Shown here: in pieces, positions 11,985 to 21,268 of the stretch
Layout of the letters: the number at the start of each line of letters is the position of its first letter
How positions within the stretch are numbered: the stretch's first letter is position 1
Position numbers and translations under genes: made by a program
Source: Pseudorasbora parva
Taxonomy: Eukaryota > Chordata > Actinopteri > Cypriniformes > Gobionidae
DNA: 64,000 nt
NCBI RefSeq assembly: GCF_024679245.1
Contig: NC_090185.1
Span: 3,161,964 to 3,225,963, forward strand
Reading direction: 5' to 3'
The notes under the pieces: model-generated
Seen by the model: the letters and a program-made list of their open reading frames with translations, nothing else
What the model was told of the DNA's origin: nothing
Database searches by the model: none

Positions 11985-12230
11985 GTGACATCAGCAGAGA
12001 ACAGCCAATCACACGCTCTGACATCAGCAGAGAACGACAAATCACACGCTGTGACATCAGCAGAGAACAGCCAATCACAGGCTCTGACATCAGGAGAGAA
12101 CGGCCAATCACACGCTGTGACATCAGCAGAGAACAGCCAATCACAGGCTCTGACATCAGCAGAGAACAGCCAATCACAGGCTCTGACATCAGCAGAGAAC
12201 AGCCAGTCACAGGCTCTGACATAAGCTTGT
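11985..12230. repeat. minisatellite, ~30-bp unit, in foldback arm
   Basis: Eight tandem variants of a unit of about 30 bp containing ACATCAGCAGAGAACAGCC. The array resumes at 15955 after the LINE and reappears inverted near 18040-18262, so it is part of the inverted repeat of the foldback element. Peptides read from it are not genes. Confidence 0.85.
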
Positions 12231-12339
12231 TGGCATCCTGCATCTGAGTATTTACTTAGTTGTGGAACAGCAGCGCCGGCTGTGGCTGAATAAGCCGATG
12301 CGGGAGCTGCAGCTCCTGCCGCACTCGCTGCAAGTGTAG

Positions 12340-15330
12340 TCCTTGGAGGGTACTATGGGGGGAGCAGTGGTAGGCTGGGTTCTTTGCTGTTTGCGGCTCT
12401 TCCTTTCCTCGCGCTGGATCTCTCTCTTCTCCTCAGCCTGCTTGACGCCAGTTATGACATTTGCACGCCAGCTAGAGCGGTCGGAAGTTGCTGTTTCGAG
12501 ATCTGCTGGGTTGATGTTGCATGACTTCAGATCCCTCTTACAGACATCCTAGTATCGCAGGGCGGGTCGACCGGTTGGCCGTGTACCGGTGGCGAGCTCG
12601 CCATAGAGGATGTCCTTTGGAATGCGGCCATCGTCCATTCTGCATACGTGTCCGAGGCAGCGCAGGCGCCTCTGGGAAAGGGTGGCGAACATACTTAACA
12701 TGCCTGCTTGGGCCAAAGCATCTGCGTTGGAGACGCGATCCTGCCAGATAATGCCAAGGAGTCGCCTGAGGTTGCACATGTGGAAAGAGTTCAGTCTTCG
12801 TTCTTGGTGCGTGTATAGGGTCCAAGTCTCACTGCCGTACTGAAGGGTGCTTAGCACGCACGCTTGGTACACCTTCATCTTTGTGTTGAGGGTCAGCATG
12901 GGGTTGTCCCACACACGCTTCCCTAGGCGGGCCATGGTGGTTGCTGCTTTGCCTATCCTCACGTTAAGTTCGGCATCCAGGGATAGGTTGCTGGAGATTG
13001 TAGACCCGAGGTATGTGAACTTGTCCACCACCTCCAGGGTGTGATCGCCGATGGTAATTATGGAAGTGGTGCTGACATCCTGACCCATGATGTTGGTCTT
13101 CTTGAGGCTGATGGTGAGGCCAAACTCTGTGCATGCCTCCGCGAAGAGGGTGATGAGTCGCTGAAGGGTGGCTTCCGTGTGAGCAGTGAGGGCGGCGTCA
13201 TCCGCAAAGAGCATCTCCCGGATGAGGACCTTGCACACCTTGGTCTTCGCTCTGAGGCGCGTAAGGTTTTATAGGTTCCCGTCGCTTCGTGTGTGAAGGA
13301 AGATGCCATTTTCGGACTCGCTGAATGTGTAGCGCAGGAGCAGAGAGAAGAATATGCCGAAAAGTGTCTGGGCCAGGACACACCCCTGTTTCACGGCGCT
13401 CTTGATTGGGAAGGGGTCCGATGATGCTCCGTCGTACTGAACAGTGCCAGACATGTTGTCGTGGAATGACTCGACAATCTTCAGAAGCTTGGGGGGGGGG
13501 GCATCCAATCTTATGGAGGAGGGCAAAGAGGTATGTCAAATGCCTTGGTCAGGTCGATGAAGGCGAGGTACAGGGGACGTTGCTGTTCACGGCACTTTTC
13601 CTGCAGCTGCCTGAGGGAGAACACCATGTCGATGGTTGAACACTTGGCCCGGAACCCACACTGTGACTCGGGATACACGCGGTCAGCAAGTACCTGCAGG
13701 CGGTTGAGGACAACCCTGGCGAAGGCCTTTCCCACGATGCTGAGGAGAGATCCCACGATAATTGTTACAGTCACTGCGGTCGCCCTTTTTCTTGTAGAGC
13801 GTGACGATCCTCGCATCCCACATGTCTTGGGGTATCATTCCCTCTTCCCAGCACTGTAGCAAAAGCTCATGGAGATGTCCAATGAGGGAGCTCTCTTTTG
13901 GGGCCCTCACAACCTCTGGTGGGATTCTGTCACTGCCTGGTGCTTTCCCGCAGGACAGCGAGTCAATGGCCTTACTGAGCTTTTCGATGGTGGGTGGCGA
14001 GTCGAGTTCTTCCATGATGGGCAGTGGGGTGGTGTTCTCCATGGCTGTGTCAGTGACGACATTCTCTCTAGAGTACAGTTCCCCATAGTGCTCAACCTAT
14101 CTCTCCATCTGCTCACCACGGTCCTTGATGATGTCGCCGGAGGTGGACTTGAGGGGTGCGATCTTGATAACATTTGGTCCAAGTGCTTTCTTCATCCCCT
14201 CGTACATGGCACGGGTGTTTCCACAGTCTGCAGAGGTCTGTATGTCATTGAAAGCTTCAGCCAGTAGTCGTTGGCGCACCTACGGGCAACCCTATTGGTG
14301 TTGTTGCGGGCATCTCTGTAGGCGGCCAGTGTTTTCTCGCAGGGCTTCCTCTTGTACTTGAGAAGCGCAGCACCCTTGGCGGCTAAGGCAGGCTCCATCT
14401 CTTCTATCCCAGCCTCGAACCAGTCCTTGTTCTTCCTGGGTCTCTTTCCCAAGGTGTCTAAAGCGGCCTGGTATATGGCATCACGGATAAAGTCCCAGCG
14501 TGCTGTGGCGCTATCTGTGGGGCAGTCTTCCAGGGTCTTGTCAATGACCTCAGCGAAGCGTTCACACAGCTCAGGCTTTGAGGTTTTGGCCGTGTCGATG
14601 CGAGATAGGCCCTTTTGCCTAGAGCGGTGGGTCCGTCTGGGTCGGAGACGCACCATGCTGCCGACCAGGGAGTGATCGGTGTCACAGTCGACACTATGGT
14701 AACTGCGCGTGAGGAGCACATGATGACAAGGTCCAGCTGGTGCCAGTGCTTCGACCTGGGATGTCGCCAAGACACTCTGTGGTGGGGCTTGGTAGAATAG
14801 AAGGTGATGTAACGTGGCCAGGAGGTGTGGGCTGCACCTACCCAGGCGTTAAAATCTCCGAGCAAGAACAGGTTTTCCTTCGCTGGGATCTCTCTAATCC
14901 TTGTCTCAAGCTCCTCGTAGAATGCATCTTTGGCCTTAGAGCAGGTAGAGCTTGGCTGTAGAGCAGAGTGTGGGGGCGTAGATGCTAAAGATGTGTGTAG
15001 GTCCTGAAGAGGTAGTGAGGCGGAGTAAGAGGATGAACTCAGTTCCCTGTGAAGGAGGTTCGACTGATAACAGAAGGGAGTTGCGGACTGCGAAGCCAAC
15101 CCCATAGAGTATGCGCTCTTCTGACTCCCGACCTTGCCAGATGAACGTATAGTCCTTCTTCTTGAGACTGCCACCCGAAGTGAGGCGTGTCTCCTGGAGG
15201 GTGGCGATGTTGATGTTCCGCTTGGCTAGCTCGCGGTCGATGATGGCGGTTTTCCTGGCGTCGTCTACTTGCTGGAGGTCGTCAGAAAGGCCAGGACACA
15301 TTGTTCTGATGTTCCAGGTTGCCAGCCGCA
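12340..15330 (-). pseudogene. non-LTR retrotransposon (APE endonuclease + reverse transcriptase), frame-broken
   Basis: On the minus strand, from 15301 downward: an AP-like endonuclease start (NIATLQETRLTSGG, then a GVGFAVRN segment), LLGDFNAWVGAAHTSWP in another frame, WHQLDLVI, a linker, the reverse transcriptase core with FADDAALTAHTE near 13200, and a C-terminal FTYLGSTISSNLSLDAELNV ... LRRLLGIIWQDRVSNADALA region ending near 12550. At least five frame changes separate these blocks, so it is dead. It sits within the minisatellite of the foldback arm, which resumes at 15955. The clade is not assigned. Confidence 0.75.
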
Positions 15331-15339
15331 GGGCTGGCG

Positions 15340-15960
15340 GTTTATTTTTATTTTTCTTTCAGTGTTTTCCTGGTGCTCAATTTTACAACAAACCTGTCGA
15401 TTTTGTCTAAGCTTCACGCACCCGATGAAGCAAGCAAGTTGTGGCGAGGTAGTACCTTATTGCCCGGGGGCTGCCCAGGTTGAGGCGGGCGGTAACTTCC
15501 CAATGGAGTCAGAAGACTCCTCCCACCGTCAAGAGCAACCCCTAGCGCCCGGCTCTACGCCAAACGAGCCTGGACTTATCACTGGTGTCTGCTGCTCCCC
15601 GTGTTGAGTCTACGCTGAGACAGCGAAGCTGGAGTGACCTCTCCAGGTGCAGGCCTGGGTGAATAGTTTGCAGATCCTAGAGTGCCCAGTGCCAGGATCT
15701 CCCTCTCGGCGTTGCTGGGAAAATCCGGGGGAAAGGCAAGCCGATACGGCCGGTGCCAGCGCAGCTGCAGGAGGTGCCAGAAGGCATCACAAAGCTCAGC
15801 CAACTGCCTACGGCTCTCCATACCGGGTTTTCTATTTGGGTTACCTCCCATAGCCTTTGACCAACCAAGGCTGATCTGCAAGGCAGCAGGAAACTCGTGG
15901 AGGGCGGGGTCGTTCATTTCCCGTGCAGGTGCAAGGGATTTGCCCACTGCTCACAAGCAG
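15340..15960 (-). repeat. probable 5' region of the antisense LINE
   Basis: GC-rich sequence between the LINE endonuclease start and the resumed minisatellite. It has no domain of its own; ORFs overlap on both strands. Position and composition suggest the LINE 5' UTR. Confidence 0.4.
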
Positions 15961-16089
15961 AGAACAGCCAATCACACGCTGTGGAACTGAGATTCACTTC
16001 TCGTGAGACAAGCAGTGAGATTAGGCTTGTTTGAGATGCGCCTCGCCTGAAATAAAGGCTGCAGTGAGGGGAGTGAAGAAAGTGCAGAC

Positions 16090-16258
16090 AAGCCGGACAG
16101 TTCTCTCTTCTCGTAGTGGATCAGACACCTGCGAGATCAGGTGTGTGTGTGAGATTACAGTTCTCTCTTCTCGTAGTGGATCAGACACCTGCGAGATCAG
16201 GTGTGTGTGTGAGATTACAGTTCTCTCTTCTCGTAGTGGATCAGACACCTGCGAGATC

Positions 16259-16325
<67 letters not shown>

Positions 16326-16580
16326 ATTACAGTTCTCTCTTCTCGTAGTGGATCAGACACCTGCGAGATCAGGTGTGTGTGTGTGTGAGATTACAGTTCT
16401 CTCTTCTCGTATTGGATCAGACACCTGCGAGATCAGGTGTGCGTGTGTGTGTGAGAGATTACAGTTCTCTCTTCTAGTAGTGGATCAGACACCTGCGAGA
16501 TCTGGTGTGTGTGTGTGTGTATGTATGTGTGTGAGAGTACAGTTCTCTCTTCTCGTAGTGGATCAGACACTTGCGAGATC

Positions 16581-16628
<48 letters not shown>

Positions 16629-16674
16629 TTACAGTTCTCTCTTCTTGTAGTGGATCAGACACCTGCGAGATCAG

Positions 16675-16715
<41 letters not shown>

Positions 16716-16771
16716 ATTACAGTTCTCTCTTCTTGTAGTGGATCAGACACCTGCGAGATCAGGTGTGTGTG

Positions 16772-16803
<32 letters not shown>

Positions 16804-16880
16804 AGATTACAGTTCTCTCTTCTCGTAGTGGATCAGACACCTGCGAGATCAGGTGTGTGTGTGTGTGTGTGTATGTGAGA
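16090..16880. repeat. compound minisatellite: ~45-bp core alternating with (GT)n
   Basis: Ten copies of a core containing CTCTCTTCTCGTAGTGGATC and ACACCTGCGAGATCAGG, starting near 16098, 16160, 16220, 16331, 16396, 16461, 16540, 16633, 16722 and 16811. Each is separated by a GT tract of different length (about 10 to over 60 bp). The first units are 60 bp long. The Val-Cys-rich ORFs are repeat artefacts. Core changes are few, so the array is young, and most length variation is in the GT tracts. Confidence 0.95.
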
Positions 16881-18039
16881 TCAGGTGCGGATATCGCGGG
16901 ATTCACACTTGTGCGCTCTGTTGCTGATAAACTGGATGTAATTTAAGTTCTGTTGCTTTTATATGAAAATAAATATTATGAACAAGACACCCAAAGTTTT
17001 TGTTATTTATTTCCTTTCGAAAGGCCTGTTTATCAAGCATTTTTACTTTAATTACACACATGTTTTTATATATTTTTATTAATATGACAACACTCACATA
17101 ACCCTCAGAAAGATCGCACTGTCCGAGAGTTTGGGAATATTCACACATAATTTATACACATTAAACATCAGATCAGAGTTTTAAAATCAAATATTTTAAA
17201 AAACAACCTTACATCACGGTTGTTTAAACCAATGAGCATTGAGCTGTGTCGTCAGCGAGTCGTTTCCCATCATGCTTTTGGTCAGCGCAGTCGGTGGAGA
17301 GCAACTGCGCTCGACTGCAGAATCCGACACATCCGCCTTTCATCCGCTCCAAGCGGCAACCTCCCGCGATCTCTCTTGAAGCCAATACGGAAGTAATGTA
17401 AACTGCAATTCCTCAACTGGCCACTAGAGCGGCTCCAGAAGGGAGCAGAATCTCATTGAGCCCCATGTTAAAATTCTCAACTTTAAAGCAGAAAAAAACA
17501 TGTTTACAGCCTGGTACAAATTGTGGTTTTGGTCTATACGGCTAATGTTGATCTTTATGACAACTCTGAGGGGGGTGAATTTTTTTATAACTCATTCGTT
17601 TACGTTATATAAAGCCTTAAGGTTCTGCATAATTAAGGGCGTGGTTACAGGTGGATAGCCATTTATCTGCCGTCTATAGTTATTGCGTCACCTCAGCTCC
17701 GCGCACATCCCGCCTTTTTGCCCATTTTCTGTTATCCGGGAGTGACGCGTTGACTCGCTCACAAGATGGCAACGCCCAGCTCGCCCCTACTTTAAGCTTC
17801 AGAACAGCTTATCAGAATCCTATGGGTGACGTCACGGACACTACGTCCATATTTTTTTACAGTCTATGATCCGCTCGCGAGCGATTTTTGACATACGTCA
17901 GCATGACGTCAGAGCAAGCCGGACCGCCCTCCCACACATTTCTAACCGGCATGCATCTGGTGCTGATCACCGGTGATCGGATCTGCGCAGATTTTGCTCA
18001 TCTCAAACAAAGCCTATAGACTGCTCTTTTCTTCGTGCT

Positions 18040-18262
18040 GTGTTTGTGATTGGCTGTTCACTGCTGATGTCACATCACTGAACCGCAGCGTGTGATTGGC
18101 TGTTCACTGCTGATGTCACATCACTGAACCGCAGCGTGTGATTGGCTGTTCACTGCTGATGTCACAGCGTGTGATTGGCTGTTCACTGCTAATGTTAGAG
18201 TGTGTGATTGGCTGTTCACTGCTGATGTCAGAGCGTTTGATTGGCTGTTCTCTGCTGATGTC
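18040..18262. repeat. inverted copy of the 30-bp minisatellite
   Basis: Tandem GTGATTGGCTGTTCACTGCTG units, the reverse complement of the array at 11985-12230, forming the inner part of the right arm of the foldback element. Confidence 0.85.
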
Positions 18263-18382
18263 ACAGCTAAACTCCTGAACTCAGGATCAAAGCCTGAATA
18301 GATTGGTTTGGTTTTGTCAACTCTAAACTAATCCTGTAACCCTGAGTTTGTTAAACTACCATCATGGTCCAGGCCCCAGATC

Positions 18383-19108
18383 TATGGAGCCAGAATGGTG
18401 ACTTTAAAATTTGGCATCACAAATTCAAATTGTCATTGAAAACAAAAGCAGAACTGAAAAAGGAAACATTGGCATTGAAACATTTGCATTGAAAACAGTT
18501 GTATTTGCTTTGAAACAAGTATTGGCAATGAAAAAATAAAATAATTAAAATCTTATTCTTTTATTGTATTGGGATTTATTTGTATTTTTCAATGACAATC
18601 TTCAGATTTTTTCTTCATGTCTCTCTTTTTCAGTGACAGATTTTTTTTACAATGTCAGTTTTTTTTTAATGTCACAGATTTTCAGTTTCAACTTTCTGTC
18701 ACTGTTTTGGCGTGGAGAGGGGCGGGGTCTGAGGGGAGGGGTAAGTAGAGCGTAGTTTGCATATCATTTGCATATAGGTATACTGAAGCAGTGGGCCGAG
18801 CCTAACCCGTCGTCAGCTCTGAAGCCTCTTGGCATGACAAATGTCCAGTTTACCGGGAACTTCCAAGCCGCAAGTAAGTCTGTTTTTTTATCTGCCATTT
18901 ACATGTTTATTCACGTGCAACCTGGCCGGTTTGCTTAACTTTTAACGGCCGTTATGCTGTTTTGTTTTTTCTGACGTCAACTGGAACATGTAAATTACTA
19001 ACAATACTTGTTTCAATGCCAATGTTTCCTTTTTCCGTTCTGCTTTTGTTTTCAATGACAATTTTAATTTGTGATGCCAAATTTTAAAGTCACCATTCTG
19101 GCTCCATA
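18383..19108. mobile_element. foldback/MITE-like element with ~95-bp inverted ends and CAGATC duplication
   Basis: Starts TATGGAGCCAGAATGGTGAC and ends with the reverse complement. The inverted homology runs roughly 95 bp. CAGATC precedes it (18377-18382) and follows it (19109-19114), a plausible 6-bp target duplication within the receptor exon remnant. The interior (about 530 bp) has no transposase. Non-autonomous DNA element; superfamily not assigned. Confidence 0.65.
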
Positions 19109-19336
19109 CAGATCCAGAAGAACTGGAAAAACATTTTAGTTTTAGTTCAATAATATAAATGTTCACTGAAGTTAAAAACATTTTATTTCAGCTATTTGTC
19201 AAGGAAACATTTCTCAATGAAGTTTAACTTGATGTACTAAAATATCTAAAGCTGAAATAAAATGAATAAAAACTACACAGGGCCTATAAAACCCCCAAAA
19301 CTATTAACAATCACACAAACACAGAATTACTAAAAC
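19109..19336. pseudogene. right half of receptor transmembrane exon remnant, then AT-rich repeat
   Basis: CAGATCCAGAAGAACTGG matches CAGATCCAGAAGAGCTG in the intact exon at 26292. Homology fades within about 20 bp. The rest is AT-rich non-coding DNA with AAAACTAAAA-like words and runs up to the Gypsy insertion. Confidence 0.4.
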
Positions 19337-19341
19337 CTTAA

Positions 19342-19716
19342 TGTGGCAAGGGGGGCGTGGTTCAGCGAGGTCTGCAGCGGGAGAGAGAGCCGCGGGACGA
19401 GCGGTAAGTGAGTGGGTTGGACGCAGATTAATAACACCTGTCTCTTGTTCCAGTAATGAGCGCGGAGAGGGTATAAAACCTCGGCGGAACCAGAGACCAG
19501 GGAGAGAGAGAGATCGGACGGTTGATGCGAAACCCCAGAGACTGAGTTGCCGGAAGCCGGAAGTGCCGACCCGGAAGTGATCGAATGTCTATGAGAATTC
19601 ACACAGCAGTGTGTTGTTGAAGTTATAATAAGTTTTTGACCATAAATAAAGAAGCATCAACCGTCCAGCCGACCCCCGTGTCCTCTTCCTTCCTCCTACT
19701 ATCGAACATTGTTACA
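19342..19716 (+). repeat. 5' LTR of Gmr1-like Ty3/Gypsy element
   Basis: 375 bp, TG...CA, identical in length to the 3' LTR. Only two differences were seen (GAGAGAGAG versus GAGAGAGGG, and GATCGAATG versus GATCAAATG). It contains a TATA-like GGTATAAAACCTCGG promoter near 19472 and an AATAAA near 19645. CTTAA flanks it on the left (19337-19341) and is repeated after the 3' LTR. A primer-binding site TGGTGCCGAAACCC follows at 19718. Confidence 0.92.
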
Positions 19717-19759
19717 CTGGTGCCGAAACCCGTGAAGGAAGTAGGACAGCGCCGCCGCC

Positions 19760-21268
19760 ATGACAACGCCAACACCCTCCGCCTCGCCGTTTGCGGACAT
19801 CATCACCTCTCTCGCGGCCCTCCATCAGGAACAACACCAGTCCATGCTGGACCTGCGGGCAGACCAGGAGCGCCGCTTCGAGGCCATTGTCCGCGGCCAG
19901 CAAGAGGACCGCGAGAGGTTCCGGAGCTGGATCGACCGGGAGGTTCGCACCGAAGCCGCCTGGCTCGCCAGCGCACCGGTCCACGTGCCCCTACACAAGA
20001 TGGGGCCACAGGACGATCCCGAGGCCTTCATAGACCTCTTTCAGAAGGCCGCGGAGGCCTGCGGGTGGCCCCGGGCACAGTGGCCGGTGCGCCTCATACC
20101 ACTGCTGACTGGAGAAGCCCAGGCGGCCGCCCAACACCTGCCGGTGGCGAACCTCCTGGAGTATGAAGACCTGAAGAGGGCCATCATCCAGCGGGTCGGC
20201 CGGACCCCCGAGCAGCATCGCCAGAGATTCCGCTCGCTGGAGTGGGGCGAGGCCGGCCGACCCTTCGCGATGGCCCAACAGCTCCGGGACGCGTGCCGCA
20301 AATGGCTATTGGCCGGTGAAAGCGACGTGGACCACATCGTCGATCTGGTGGTGCTGGAGCAGTTTATCGCTCGGCTGCCCAAGAAGACCGCCGAGTGGGT
20401 CCAGTGCCACCGGCCCACGTCGCTGACGACGGCCATCAACCTGGCGGAGGACCATCTGGTGGCGTGCCCGGGGGTCGGCGCCCCCCTTTTAACCTCTCGC
20501 TCTCTCTCTCCCCCCTCTGTGTCTCCCTCTCCTCCTATCCCTCTCCCTAGGTCCTGCCCTCCGGGCCCTCCTCGGATTCCCCCCAGAGGCCGGGGTGGGA
20601 TGGGCCCTGGACCGCTCGGGAGTTCGCGGGCTCCGCCCAGGGGGGCGGGGCTGCTGGGGATGGGGGGTGATAGTGGCTCTGGTTCCGCGCCCTCCCCGCG
20701 CTCATTGTCCAACCCAGGGGCGGCGGGTAGGCCTGGGCTGGCCTGCTGGCGGTGCGGTGATCCGGATCATTTTGTGGACCGATGTCCGAAGATGGACATC
20801 GGGACAATGATCCGGATCCCGGACGTCCAGCGGACCACCCCCGATCAAGCAGGAGAGTACCAAGTTCCTGTAAGTATCAAGGGGGGTACATATCAGGCCT
20901 TGGTGGATTCAGGATGTAACCAAACCTCGATCCATCAAAGCCTGATGCAGCCTGGGGCATTGGATACAAGCCGCATGGTTAAGGTGCGGTGTGTGCACGG
21001 GGATGTGGTGGAATATCCGGTTGTCCCAGTCACGATACAATTTCGGGGGCAAAAGCATAGTATAGAGGTGGCGGTTTGTCCACACCTCCGGCATCCGCTA
21101 ATTCTGGGGACGAATTGGCCCGCCTTTACGGCTTTATTGGGATCGTTGTGTGCGGATGCCGCTTGGGGAAAAAGGCAAGGAAGGGGGCGGTGCGAGTACA
21201 GCTTGGGGAGACTGAACCGGAACCCTCGGAGACAACTCCAGAGGAACCGAGCGGGATTGAGAGACTAA
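19760..21268 (+). CDS. gag: Gag-protease of Gmr1-like Ty3/Gypsy retrotransposon
   Basis: 502 codons, intact. Residues about 75-190 (PEAFIDLFQKAAEACGWP ... WLLAG) look like the SCAN-related capsid domain of Gmr1-type elements. A proline-rich stretch follows. A CCHC zinc knuckle (CWRCGDPDHFVDRCP, near residue 329) would bind genomic RNA, and an aspartic protease with VDSG lies near residue 383, followed by LILGTNWPAF. The frame continues about 30 codons past a slippery heptamer at 21166-21172 and then stops, while homology passes to the -1 frame. The start is the first ATG after the primer-binding site. The protein would form virus-like particles in the cytoplasm. Confidence 0.9.
   Translation: MTTPTPSASPFADIITSLAALHQEQHQSMLDLRADQERRFEAIVRGQQEDRERFRSWIDREVRTEAAWLASAPVHVPLHKMGPQDDPEAFIDLFQKAAEACGWPRAQWPVRLIPLLTGEAQAAAQHLPVANLLEYEDLKRAIIQRVGRTPEQHRQRFRSLEWGEAGRPFAMAQQLRDACRKWLLAGESDVDHIVDLVVLEQFIARLPKKTAEWVQCHRPTSLTTAINLAEDHLVACPGVGAPLLTSRSLSPPSVSPSPPIPLPRSCPPGPPRIPPRGRGGMGPGPLGSSRAPPRGAGLLGMGGDSGSGSAPSPRSLSNPGAAGRPGLACWRCGDPDHFVDRCPKMDIGTMIRIPDVQRTTPDQAGEYQVPVSIKGGTYQALVDSGCNQTSIHQSLMQPGALDTSRMVKVRCVHGDVVEYPVVPVTIQFRGQKHSIEVAVCPHLRHPLILGTNWPAFTALLGSLCADAAWGKRQGRGRCEYSLGRLNRNPRRQLQRNRAGLRD
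21166..21172 (+). promoter_or_regulatory. probable programmed -1 frameshift site (GGGAAAA)
   Basis: In the gag-pro frame the codons read TGG GGA AAA AGG, so G GGA AAA is a canonical X XXY YYZ slippery heptamer. Slipping one base back enters the long pol frame. No downstream pseudoknot was verified. Confidence 0.6.

Larger units (their letters stand above)
11839..18378. mobile_element. foldback-type element with long terminal inverted repeats
   Basis: The left end begins TGGGGCCTGGACCATGATGG and the right end is its reverse complement. Inverted homology extends about 300-390 bp inward through AACTCTGAGTTACAGG and into a minisatellite of CAGCAGAGAACAGCCAATCA-type units (about 11985-12230 left, 18040-18262 right in inverse orientation). 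No transposase is visible. The interior holds an antisense LINE and a compound minisatellite. It lies inside the receptor transmembrane exon remnant. A target duplication could not be defined because the flank is shared with the next insertion. Confidence 0.6.

Noticed and set aside
11985..12224. CRISPR-like array of ~30-bp repeats
   Set aside because: Units are contiguous without unique spacers, and the genome is vertebrate; it is a minisatellite in a foldback arm.
16031..16946. Val-Cys-rich proteins on the plus strand and Thr-His-rich ones on the minus strand
   Set aside because: Translations of GT/CA tracts and the 60-bp minisatellite.
19712..20807. Several long minus-strand ORFs opposite gag (for example 20041-20712)
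   Set aside because: Shadows of a GC-rich gag gene; the plus strand has the zinc knuckle, protease and LTR context.
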